A DNA stretch of 64,000 nucleotides from Curvularia sp. ZM96 (taxonomy: Eukaryota > Ascomycota > Dothideomycetes > Pleosporales > Pleosporaceae), in the NCBI GenBank assembly GCA_022457065.1, contig JAJGBQ010000006.1, forward strand, positions 2,728,001 to 2,792,000, written 5' to 3'. Under the pieces are notes generated by a model. That model did no database searches. It saw only the letters and a list, made by a program, of their open reading frames with translations, and was not told the DNA's origin. Positions 55,667 through 64,000 of the stretch are shown piece by piece. Position 1 is the first letter of the stretch. Every line of letters starts with the position of its first letter. A program made the position numbers and the translations under genes.

Positions 55667-58090
55667 ATGCCAACCGGCGTAAAACAGCAAATGAGCTCCA
55701 AAAACCTGCCAATTAGGAATAATCCGTCCTCCAATAATTTCTCTCCCCAGTTTTGCGAAGCATGCCTCAGCTTTGACGATGAGCTCTCACGCATCGAGAC
55801 CCTGCTTGAGAAACCTGAGCCGCAGGCCAAGAGCTCCAATACTGTCACCCCAACACAAGAGCTCAGCCGCCTGCCTCATCTGGAGATCAGCAAATTACGG
55901 CACATCTGGGACCACGCTGCTGTGTGTCGCTGTTGTCGGAGTCTTCGCAATTATGTTTTGAGAAGATACCTCTCTCTTATTGTTGGTAACGGTGGGCGCG
56001 ACTCGCCGACTGCTCTAGATGCGCTGTCTGTTAACGTCGTATTTCTTCCATCCTTCCCGTACCTCACAGTGCCGCGACTGTTGCTCAAGGCTGGCGCAAA
56101 TGCAATCACACAAGAGACGGATTCTGAGTACGCACCGGATGTGAATAGCTTTTATTCTACCACTCCGTCGTCGAGAGACGGGCTGCTAGTGCGGGAGGTG
56201 GGGCTGAGAATCGACTTTGCGCAGATCCGTCAATGGGTTAGCGAGTGCCGCGTCTCCCACGGAGCAGAGTGCTCGCAATCTCAGCTCCCGAAAGACTGGG
56301 GTCTTTCTGACTTTAGTACGCAGAACCTGGAGTTCTACCTCATTGATGTGCATCGAATGTGCCTTGCCACATCGGCTATGAGCTCTGCCCCGCCGTACGT
56401 GGCGCTGAGCTATCGCTGGGGCGATACGCAGCGCTCAACGCAGTGCCGCCAGAGCAATTTTGCGCTGATGGCTGCGCCTGGTGGATTGATGAGTGAAGAT
56501 GTCATTCTGGCGCCTACGGTCCTAGACGCCATCACCTTTACCAGGGAGGTGGGATTCCGCTACCTTTGGGTGGATGCGCTATGCATTGTCCAGGATGACT
56601 ATGAAAAGAAGCCAATGTATTTACAGCTAATGGGTACGGTGTATGCAGATGCAGTGCTTGTACTAGCAATACTTGAGGGAAATGCGGACACGGGCATCTC
56701 AGGAATCGGGCATGATCGCGAAGTCCAGGATAGTATTGATCTTCCCACACGCAGCCTGATTAAGAGCACTTCCCGCATCTTTGGGAACGAAACATTCAGT
56801 GGTAAGACTTGGGCTACGCGCGGCTGGACGTTTCAGGAAGGATTGTTTGCCAGCAAAATCCTAAGCATCCATAATTTTGCTTCATGGCATTGCCCATGTG
56901 CGCACTGGCTAGAGGAGGTATTTCGACTACCCGAAGTCAGACCCAAAACAGACAATCAAATAACATCAACACGCGCTCAGTCACACCAAGTAGGGTCTTC
57001 CACATTTCTCGACTTTCCCCGCGTCCCGCAATATATATCTCTGGCAGCGTACGCTCGCCTTATCCAATCGTACAACACTCGCTCACTAACTATGGACGAT
57101 GACGCTCTAAATGCAATAGTTGGTGTAACAGGTCGTCTACACACTCTTTTCCCTGGTGGCTTCTTGCAAGGCGTGCCTCAATTCTTTTTTGACGTGGCGC
57201 TTCTCTGGCAACCACGGTCTCCACTACGGCGTAGAGTGTGTGCACCTAATACGCCTCCGCTCTCATCGTGGCCGTGGGCGGGTTGGCATGGCGACTTGGA
57301 TCTTAGCGCGTGGTCGGACAGTCATCTTGTCCACAACGAGCCATTAGTGGTACGTAACAACCGGATTGTCGACTGGCAGAAGCTCAACTGCATGAAGACC
57401 GATGATGGACAAGTGAAGCAAGAATGGAAGCCCATCCAGTTCACATTTCACGCCCCCCGCGGACGGTTTGAGAATCCATCTGTTGTAGAGATGCCGTGGG
57501 CATGGCACGCTCACCCTAGCGAAGCAGCAAACGAAAACACTTCGTATTTCACATATGATCCAGATGACCGAGAGAACCACATGGCAGGGATTAAATTCCG
57601 CTTCCCATTCCCACCATTTGAGCGATATAGGAACGTTGATCACGATACTTCGTATTCGCATCTGTTGAAGGGGAAAGTGCAAGTCGCGTCTTTTATACTG
57701 GATACACAATCACTGCTTAACGACGCATCCTTGCGCGATAGAGTAGTAGAGGATGTGTATCTCGTGAACGAGTCAGGTAACCAGGTAGGTTATCTCCGAC
57801 TGAATCTCTACGACGAGCAGCGGCCAGCGCATGGTACGCAATGCGAGCTTGTGGCGATTTCAGAAGGTGTGGTGGATGTTCGGCTCCAGTCAGATGCAAT
57901 TAATCCAGCTACGTTAATACCTCAATTGCCAGCGCTGAATAAGAACACCGCCTTCAATTGTCATAGCTTTGTACACGTACTGTGGATTGAGTGGAAGGGG
58001 TATATAGCGTATCGACGCGCTTTGGGGCAAGTCGAGAAGGCGTTTTGGGAGAGGGAATGTGCGGGGGAAATTGAAATCATTTTAGGTTAG
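55667..58090 (+). CDS. Heterokaryon-incompatibility (HET) domain protein
   Basis: Single-exon gene of 807 codons. The HET domain begins near residue 243 with YVALSYRWGD (the SxxWG signature), continues VLDAITFTREVGFRYLWVDALCIVQDD, YADAVLVLAIL, and ends around residue 386 with ATRGWTFQEGLFASKIL. The N-terminal 240 residues include CEACLSFDDELSRIE and CRCCRSLRNYVLRRYLSL, a Cys-containing region common in such proteins. The C-terminal 400 residues are family-specific. HET proteins trigger cell death after fusion of unlike individuals; which allele or partner applies here cannot be told. The frame is fully open despite lying 1 kb from RIP-affected repeats, suggesting selection or recent arrival. 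Confidence 0.9.
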   Translation: MPTGVKQQMSSKNLPIRNNPSSNNFSPQFCEACLSFDDELSRIETLLEKPEPQAKSSNTVTPTQELSRLPHLEISKLRHIWDHAAVCRCCRSLRNYVLRRYLSLIVGNGGRDSPTALDALSVNVVFLPSFPYLTVPRLLLKAGANAITQETDSEYAPDVNSFYSTTPSSRDGLLVREVGLRIDFAQIRQWVSECRVSHGAECSQSQLPKDWGLSDFSTQNLEFYLIDVHRMCLATSAMSSAPPYVALSYRWGDTQRSTQCRQSNFALMAAPGGLMSEDVILAPTVLDAITFTREVGFRYLWVDALCIVQDDYEKKPMYLQLMGTVYADAVLVLAILEGNADTGISGIGHDREVQDSIDLPTRSLIKSTSRIFGNETFSGKTWATRGWTFQEGLFASKILSIHNFASWHCPCAHWLEEVFRLPEVRPKTDNQITSTRAQSHQVGSSTFLDFPRVPQYISLAAYARLIQSYNTRSLTMDDDALNAIVGVTGRLHTLFPGGFLQGVPQFFFDVALLWQPRSPLRRRVCAPNTPPLSSWPWAGWHGDLDLSAWSDSHLVHNEPLVVRNNRIVDWQKLNCMKTDDGQVKQEWKPIQFTFHAPRGRFENPSVVEMPWAWHAHPSEAANENTSYFTYDPDDRENHMAGIKFRFPFPPFERYRNVDHDTSYSHLLKGKVQVASFILDTQSLLNDASLRDRVVEDVYLVNESGNQVGYLRLNLYDEQRPAHGTQCELVAISEGVVDVRLQSDAINPATLIPQLPALNKNTAFNCHSFVHVLWIEWKGYIAYRRALGQVEKAFWERECAGEIEIILG

Positions 58091-59035
58091 TATTCATAGT
58101 ATATGTAGGGGTTAGGTTCACGTATCACGAGCCTTTATCACCAGCCTTCGTTGTTACATGTTTCAGAAATGTATAAAGTATGTAGAATAGTGAGGTGGAG
58201 TTGAATAGGCTTTAGGTAGTAGTAAAAGAGTTATAGAGATATAAAGATGTTACAGCCTAAGGAACAAGCTACTGTAGCAGTAACAAGGATGTACTAGCTT
58301 AACAAGAAAAAGCAATAGCTATACACTTGTCAGAATATAGGCATATTTTAGGTAGTTGGTAGAATCTAGGTGCACTAGTGAGCACCTGGATTCTATGAGT
58401 AGTCAGTACGCACGATCCACCGCAATCAACTGGGTCAGATTAGGGTGGATTAGATTAGATCAACACAATCAATATATTAAAAATCACAGTTATTTATTAT
58501 AGTTCAATCACCGTACTTGATAACTAATCACAATCTGACAAGAGGGTGCGAGGAGAGAGTCGGTGCAGACGTTGCAAGTAGACTAGACAAAACGTTTATA
58601 CCTGCGCAGTTAAGATATATATTACTAGTGATAGTGTGGTGGAAAGATCAAGGTCAGAAAAACGGCCCGAACACTGATCCGACAAGGTATGAAAGAACAT
58701 AAGAATAGAAGATTGAAGGGAAAAAGAAAAACAACAATACCTACACAACTAATTACTAGACGATCTTTAAATCCTATCTTTTATCTACTCTAATTACCAC
58801 TCAGACATGTCCTAAGAAGTGATCATGCTGCACTTAGTGAAGATATACCAGATAATTACTTGAGGGATATAGGCCTAATAGCCGTTCAGAAGCCCAAATC
58901 CCCAATACACTGCATCGAGCACCCGTTCCTGTAGACATCCCAATCCACTCCACTACAATAGTAGCTATACTAAAAAATAATTTAGTATGTTGTAAAAGTT
59001 TATTGACTGTGACAAAAGTGTGTGATATTGTCTTA
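58091..59035. other. AT-rich transition into the repeat compartment
   Basis: 3' flank of the HET gene. Contains a GGATTAGATTAGATCAA string near 58450 that resembles the GATC-rich cluster at 10.8-11.0 kb. No gene seen. Confidence 0.35.
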
Positions 59036-59099
59036 ACGTTGACACGCTAGTAGGGCGTGAGCCACTCGCTTAGGTGAGCCACTCCCGTGTGAACTACGT
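59036..59099. repeat. Orphan 64-bp terminal repeat of the pogo element found at 63207
   Basis: Reverse-complemented, this block matches 63207-63270 over its whole length, with differences that are nearly all C/T or G/A transitions. TA dinucleotides flank both sides. It would be the right end of an element whose body should lie to the left, but no body is recognised there. It may be a deletion relic. Confidence 0.65.
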
Positions 59100-59431
59100 T
59101 AATCTTTACCTCTATGTAGTATTACTAGAACTTAATAGAGTTATAGCTATTATAACTACTAAGAATAAGTAGATAACAGGGTCTAATAGTACGCTCTTTT
59201 ATATATCAGTTAAAGTGCTCTAGCTACTTTATAATAAGCGTATTCACTATCTAGCTATCTTTAGAGACTCTAATGTTCTAATCCTTAGATAGGTTCTCTT
59301 TCTTATACTAGGTAGAGAGGTAGTGCTTGCCTTGAAAGATAACTAAGGGTAAGATCGCCTAACCAGTTACGCTAACAAAAAAACTACACTAGTAACCTAC
59401 TCTTTGTTAGCCGACTGTAAAGATGTTATTA

Positions 59432-59689
59432 GTAATAACGAAGAACCTCTCCTCAACAAGGGCCGCATGGTAGGAGGCTATTAGGCAACTACGTTAGAAC
59501 GTAATAATTACCGTAGGGTAGAGATCACATAACTAGCCTTTGCCAGGAACTGGCCTATTTTAGGTTGGTCTAACCCATTGTTACAAGTAACAGCGAAGGA
59601 TCTCTCCTGAACGAGGGCCGCAGGTTAGAGACCATTGGGCGCCACGTCAAAGGTAATAATTACCGCGGGGCGGCGATCACGTAATTAGC
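59432..59689. repeat. Two diverged tandem copies of a 105-bp unit
   Basis: Units 59432-59537 and 59587-59689 share the order GTAA-AACG/CAGCG, CTCTCCT-AAC-AGGGCCGCA, GTAATAATTACCG, GATCAC-TAA-TAGC. Differences are mostly transitions, the second unit keeping more C and G. No coding capacity is evident. Confidence 0.55.
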
Positions 59690-59871
59690 TTCACGCTAAG
59701 CATAGAGAAATACGCTAAGAATATAAGAATACTTCTTTACGTAACTATATATCTTTAGAGACTTTAGAAATAACTAGGGTTGCTTTATAAAGACTATAAA
59801 AATAGAACTAAGAGTAATAGATATAAGAATAGGTTAGATTTTATTATTATATTTATTATAGTTAACTTAGA

Positions 59872-60255
59872 TGTTACGAACCTGAGAGACGAGGGCAAGA
59901 GCAGAAGTTAAGGAAAGAGGAATCACCGTGTCCCTCTCTTGCGACCCTTATTTAGGCCAGCCTATATAAGCTAATGACGTGTGTTCTACAAGGCTTGGCG
60001 GAACGCCACTATAGAATAAGTCACGTGTGTTCTATATGTATTACGAAGTTCTATAAAGTACCACGCGCGGAATATAGCGAAATAATATAGAATAGTAGAA
60101 TACTATATAAGTATATAGAATAGGCATTAGGCCCTTATAGCTCGATATATTTAACTTAAGTTACGAGTACAAGTATAATACAAGAGTTACTTGTAGAGAA
60201 CTGTTTATATCACCCTATTACTTCATCCGCGAAAACCAACCTCAGAGTCTTGACA
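59872..60255 (+). repeat. Putative LTR of a Ty3/gypsy retrotransposon
   Basis: The block starts TGTTACGAACC, ends TCTTGACA (TG...CA), and precedes DNA that translates, after RIP, as gag. Sequence composition changes sharply at its right end. A second LTR is not in the window, so the limits are provisional. Confidence 0.4.
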
Positions 60256-60842
60256 CCAGAAGTCTTATATTACTTCCACTCAAGATCCACTCTTAACATT
60301 AGATTATACTTTCTTATAAGTTATTACTTAATAAGATTACTATATTATTATTCTATCTTATAGAGTTAATTATTACTTTACTATTAGTTAAACTCTTATA
60401 ACTCTTTTCTACTATAAATTGCTAGAAAATAATCGTATAGAATACTTTATATAAAGTCTCGCCCTAATCTAGACTAAGACTAAGTAAGTATAGCAAACTC
60501 TCTATATAATACTTTAACTATCTATAAATTCTATAGAAGAATTTAACTAATAGTACGCCTAATTAAGATTTAAGATATCTTATATATACTCTTAATCTTA
60601 GAATAGTGTCTAGAGATCTATCTAAGGTCTAGTACTTAGACCTAACTTAGTACTTAATAATAAGATACTAATCTTAAGTAACGACGAAGATGATAATATA
60701 CGTTACGTGCGAGAATTATGAAATCTTAGGTAATAGGTTATAATCTAAGTATAGTAGATAGCTAGTATATAGAAAATAATTAATTAGCTTACGAGCTAGC
60801 TAATAGCTACTTCTAATAAGAAAAGAACTACTATAAAATCTA

Positions 60843-61035
60843 AGATAGCGCTACTAGAGAAGTTTAATAGAAGTTATAATAACTTATAGACGTTTCTAAC
60901 TAGTACTAATCTCTATAGTAAGTACTATAGAGTACTTAATAACTAGAAAAAGATTCTATTAGCTAGTACGTATATAAAGAGTAAGATAGCTAGATAGGTA
61001 TAGCTATACGTTAAGAACTTTCTAAAGAATATAGA
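60843..61035 (+). pseudogene. Gypsy gag remnant, 5' part, RIP-mutated
   Basis: Reads KFNRSYNNL*TFLTSTNLY, YYRVLNN*KKILLASTYIK and YVKNFLKNIDN, matching gypsy-type retrotransposon gag with TAG at positions that would be CAG or TGG. CpA is absent from long stretches. It stops exactly where the pogo element at 61038 is inserted and resumes at 62884. Confidence 0.6.
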
Positions 61036-61037
61036 TA

Positions 61038-62881
61038 ACGTGTTGGATAAGCGAGTCGCGCAGGCAAGCGAGTCGCGCACCCTACCAAACCTGCGCACCT
61101 CTATCAGCGTATAGCTCCACCACAATACAACTATCTTAATATATATTAGTACAATAGATTAGTTAGTTAATATAGTATCTTTCTTACATGTACGCGAGTT
61201 ATGGCTAGTCTCTTTGCATCTACTATAGCGCGTTAGAGCCCGGCGGCTAACACCTAATCGCTCTCCTCCTTAACGCTCTTCATGAGCAATCTGCTGATCA
61301 GCCTCGCGTTGAGCGAGTAGATTCTCTCTAGCTCCCTTTGTAAGGACTTCTCGCTTCTATATCCGCTTCTTTTTATACTATCTACGCTTTATAGCTGCCT
61401 TATTAGTCTTTTTAAGGCTAGCGATTCGATCGCGCATTAGCTTAGCTAAGAGCATTATTATCTCTACCCCCTTCTTAAGCTAGCTAATCGCTATAATAAT
61501 TAACGCTAGTAATAAGCTTTTATGCTATCGAACGCGATTAGTTATTAGTGTTAATTAAGCTTTAAGCTCGCGTACGTTGCTTAGTGTATAGGCCTGCCAG
61601 AGAGCTTCTACAAGAGTAGGTAGAGCTAGCGTAGTTAGCGTACGTAGCTATACGTCAAGCTTTAATAAAATAGCCTCTAGCTAGAGAGAAATAAGGCCTG
61701 CGCCTTAAAAAGCTAAGTAGATATTAGCTACCGTAAAGGATCGATCGAACGCTGTCTTAAACGCTAGTAGAAACTCGAGCTTAGTAATATAGTTAATATA
61801 GTTGCGTATTAGACTCTCTACCTTACGACTATACGCGCGCTTTAATAGCGAGAAGCAGCCAACGTTAAGAGGCTAGAGCAGGTAAGACGAGTAAGGCGGC
61901 ATATAGAGCGTGTAGATATTATTCTCCTTACAGAGCTCTTAGAACTTAAGTAACAAGTAGCTCTTATAGCTATCAAGAATAAGCAGCCAGCGTACTCTAA
62001 CAACTTTACTCTCTATATGCTTAATAAAGTGCTTTAGCTATTCCACTCCTAGCTCGTTAGTCGTCTAGCCATTATCGCTAACTGCGATCGCCTAGTCGCG
62101 TGGGATCTCTGCCTCCTCGTACTAGGCAGATAGGTGATACTTGCCAGTAAAGATTAGAAACAGTAGGATAGACCAGCCAGCTGCGTTAATCCTAGCGATG
62201 AACGTCACCTACTCACGACTACCTAGCTAGATAGCCTTTAGTCGAGCTCTTCTTTCTAACGCTATAATAATAAGCTAAGTAGTAATCTTGCCTATTAAGA
62301 AGCTAGCTTCGTTAAAGTTGTAGACGTCCTCGTCACAGATGCCGTACTTAGCCTTTGTCTACTCTATAAGCTTAAACTAGCTCTTCACATAGAGCTCTCT
62401 GCCTATCGTACGCCCAATTAAAACGCGTCGTAAGACTATCTATACGCTTGACAAAGTTAGCTAGCTACTTCTGCCTAACCTAGCTAGCGCCGCGCGCAGC
62501 CAGCAGCTTATCAGCCATATCGCGCACGGCAGCGTAGGTAGGCGCAAATCCACGCTAATCTAGATCAAGCACATGGCTAATAATTACCTCCTCTTCTATC
62601 CTAGTAAGCTTCTTTAAGTTAGGCTAGTAATCGCGTCTAGCGCGCTTTCTAGCGCGTTAATTACGTAATGTTAATTTAGGCACGTTAAAGATTAAAGCTA
62701 CGCGCCGGCCTGTTTAAATTTAATTAGAATTAAGAGACTGTATAGCAAGCTAAATATCTAATTTATTTAAGAGTAATTAAGTAGCGTGGCGTGGAGCCAT
62801 AATAGAGGCAAGTATGATAGGGTAAGAAAGTTGGTGAGGTGCGCGACTCGCTTGCCTGCGCGACTCGCTTATCCAACACGT
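61038..62881 (-). mobile_element. Fot1/pogo-type DNA transposon (complete, inactive)
   Basis: 1844 bp between TA duplications (61036-61037 and 62882-62883). The terminal inverted repeats are identical over 44 bp, beginning ACGTGTTGGATAAGCGAGTC. Each TIR contains two direct copies of AAGCGAGTCGCGCA, likely transposase-binding sites. The body encodes a RIP-damaged transposase on the minus strand. The element interrupts the gypsy gag. That TIRs remain identical while the coding part carries many stops is unexpected. Confidence 0.88.
61160..62800 (-). pseudogene. Pogo/Fot1-family transposase with RIP-type nonsense codons
   Basis: ATG at 62800-62798. The reading frame is preserved from the N-terminal helix-turn-helix (VPKLTLRN*RARKRARRDY) through the CENP-B-type segment (ISHVLDLD*RGFAPTYAAVRDMADKLL), an interrupted DDE catalytic core (VYNFDEA-type Asp; SDNGWTTNEL-type Asp; LLILDS-type Asp) to a C-terminal zinc knuckle of the CxxCxxxGHNxxxC type. 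Nearly all lesions are TAA or TAG where CAA or CAG is expected (for example HAT*LLLNKLDI*LAIQ). There is no sign of frameshifts, so point mutation alone inactivated it. Confidence 0.8.
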
Positions 62882-62883
62882 TA

Positions 62884-63204
62884 ATTATAGAACTAAGAAA
62901 GAAATATAAGAGCTATTTAAAAGCTAGAAAAACTTTAAAATAGAAATAGGATATATCTTTAGCGAGATAGACGAAAAGAAATAAGTAGAAAGAGTAATTA
63001 CTTATTTACGCTAAACTAAGTTAGTATCTATATATATAGCTAAGTTTAAATAACTATAGTTTAGAATTAATTAGAATAACGTATTACTTTATATAGTGTA
63101 TAAAGTAGAACTAAAAGAAAATATTAAAAATAGACTTATATACTATAATAAACTAGAAATACTATATATACTAATTAAGCTAGCTACGCGTATTAATTAT
63201 AGAC
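62884..63204 (+). pseudogene. Gypsy gag remnant, 3' part, RIP-mutated
   Basis: Continues the interrupted gag: ELRKKYKSYLKARKTL near the start and ELKENIKNRLIYYNKLEI followed by ILIKLATRINYRL at the end, the capsid C-terminal pattern of gypsy elements. It is cut at 63205 by the TA and TIR of the second pogo element. Confidence 0.6.
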
Positions 63205-63206
63205 TA

Positions 63207-64000
63207 ACGTGGTTCACAAGTGGGCGGCCCACCCAAGTGAGCGGCCCACGCCCCACCAGCGCGTCGACGTTAACACTACAACACGTTATGTCTCAACAAC
63301 GCATTACTAAAACTTCCTATACTGAATTAGATCTTTAGCTTGCTCTTTTTGATATCTAATCGCAACGTGTGAAAAGCCAAAGACGTGCTGCCTCTATCTA
63401 TAACGTGCCTCGAAGAACTCTATCTTACCGACGCGCTGGAAGACGCCCCCAACGCGACTATGTGCCAAAATCAAAGCGCCTAGATAAACTAGAAGAAGAG
63501 GCGATAGTCTACCGTATTCTTGAGAAGTCTGCGCGAGGCTTTGCCCCTACAAAGGCTGACGTTCGAGTAATGGCTGATAAACTATTGCATGAGCGTGGGA
63601 GCAACCCTGTTGGCAAGAACTGGATTGACAACTTTGTTAAGAGGACTCCTGAGCTCCGTACGCGCTGGAGCCGTCCCTATGATCACTAGCGAGCTACCTG
63701 CGAGGATCCAGCTGCTATCCAGCGCTGGTTCGATCTAGTTAAGGGGACAAAGGAGAAGTGGGGTATTGTGGACGACGATATCTATAACTTTGATGAGACT
63801 GGCTTTATGATGGGCAAGATTTTATCACAGTTAGTTATTATAGGCTCGGAGAGTTCTGGGAAAAAGAAGCGTATATAGCCAGGCAACCGTGAGTGGGCTA
63901 CTGTGATCTAGGGCGTAGGTGCGTTAGGTCGCCAGCTACCCCCCTTCGTCATCTTTGCGGGCAAGGTGCTTATCGACGTCTGGTTTAAAGACCTGCCTCC
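63207..64000 (+). mobile_element. Left end of a second pogo-type transposon, running off the window
   Basis: A 64-bp TIR (63207-63270), preceded by TA at 63205-63206, starts ACGTGGTTCACAAGTGGGCG and includes two copies of GCGGCCCAC. The transposase ATG follows 17 bp after the TIR. The element interrupts the gypsy gag and continues past 64000. Its body is only lightly mutated compared with its neighbour. The outer TIR of the same family is found in reverse at 59036-59099. Confidence 0.8.
63288..64000 (+). pseudogene. Pogo/Fot1-family transposase, partial, few nonsense codons
   Basis: From ATG 63288: helix-turn-helix with VPRRTLSYRRAGRRP, CENP-B-type region RILEKSARGFAPTKADVRVMADKLL, GKNWIDNFVKRTPELRTRW, then the start of the DDE core IYNFDETGFMMGK and ending in the window at PPFVIFAGKVLIDVWF. 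In-frame stops are only TAG or TAA at places expected to be CAG or CAA (after LDL, FDI, PYDH, KRI and VI). The rest of the protein lies beyond 64000. The same family as the 61-62.8 kb copy but a different subfamily. Confidence 0.8.

Noticed and set aside
59036..63270. A single 4.2-kb DNA transposon bounded by the two 64-bp repeats
   Set aside because: The transposase ATG lies just to the right of the 63207-63270 repeat, so that repeat is the left end of an element extending rightwards, and gypsy gag fills the interval.
1..64000. CRISPR array or bacterial operon features
   Set aside because: No regularly spaced repeats were seen and the gene structure is plainly fungal with introns.

Overview
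The window reads as genomic DNA of a filamentous ascomycete (Pezizomycotina, most likely Dothideomycetes/Pleosporales). Support: short GT-AG introns of 45-87 nt with CTAAC/CTGAC-like branch points, an HET-domain gene, a rhodopsin-type (Pth11-like) receptor gene, a fungal PDK1-type kinase, small cysteine-containing secreted proteins, Tad-like LINE and Fot1/pogo transposons, and AT-rich repeats almost devoid of CpA with CAA/CAG to TAA/TAG nonsense changes, the signature of repeat-induced point mutation (RIP). The species cannot be fixed from the sequence alone.

Layout. 1-8 kb is a GC-rich housekeeping block: a large Ser/Pro-rich protein of unknown function diverging from a PDK1/Ksg1-type kinase with PH domain. 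8-15 kb is a decayed stretch (FMN-dependent 2-hydroxyacid dehydrogenase and sugar-transporter remnants, a GATC-rich palindrome cluster) around one apparently intact seven-exon rhodopsin-domain gene. 15-18 kb holds a divergent PAD1/FDC1 pair (flavin prenyltransferase plus prenyl-FMN-dependent ferulate/cinnamate decarboxylase); FDC1 carries a one-base frameshift in a C7 run. 18.9-21.3 kb is a coiled-coil C2H2 zinc-finger gene with hydrophobic segments. 24.37-30.12 kb is a full-length LINE on the minus strand with poly(A) tail and a 13-bp target-site duplication; ORF1 is open, ORF2 has two frameshifts.

30.4-44 kb alternates genes and intergenic DNA: a multi-span membrane protein, a secreted right-handed beta-helix enzyme, a three-exon orphan gene, a secreted DJ-1/PfpI protein whose nucleophile-elbow Cys is Ser, an 833-bp near-palindromic foldback element, and a secreted amidohydrolase. 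44.7-53.6 kb contains three small secreted proteins (candidate effectors) among pseudogenes of a siderophore transporter, a dihydrodipicolinate-synthase-family aldolase and a transcription factor, plus a MITE with a second partial copy near 37.2 kb. 55.7-58.1 kb is a single-exon HET gene.

58.1-64 kb is an AT-rich RIP-affected nest of transposons: a gypsy LTR element whose gag is split by a complete 1.84-kb pogo element (perfect 44-bp TIRs, TA duplication) and then cut again by the left end of a second, much less mutated pogo element that runs off the window.

All gene models with introns were built by hand from splice consensus, frame closure and protein-family continuity; lengths given are for those models. 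No tRNA, rRNA or CRISPR array was found. No convincing novel multi-gene system is present. The most noteworthy items are the PAD1/FDC1 lesion, the Cys-less secreted DJ-1 protein, the zinc-finger protein with hydrophobic segments, the giant foldback, and the nested transposons with iterated motifs inside their TIRs.
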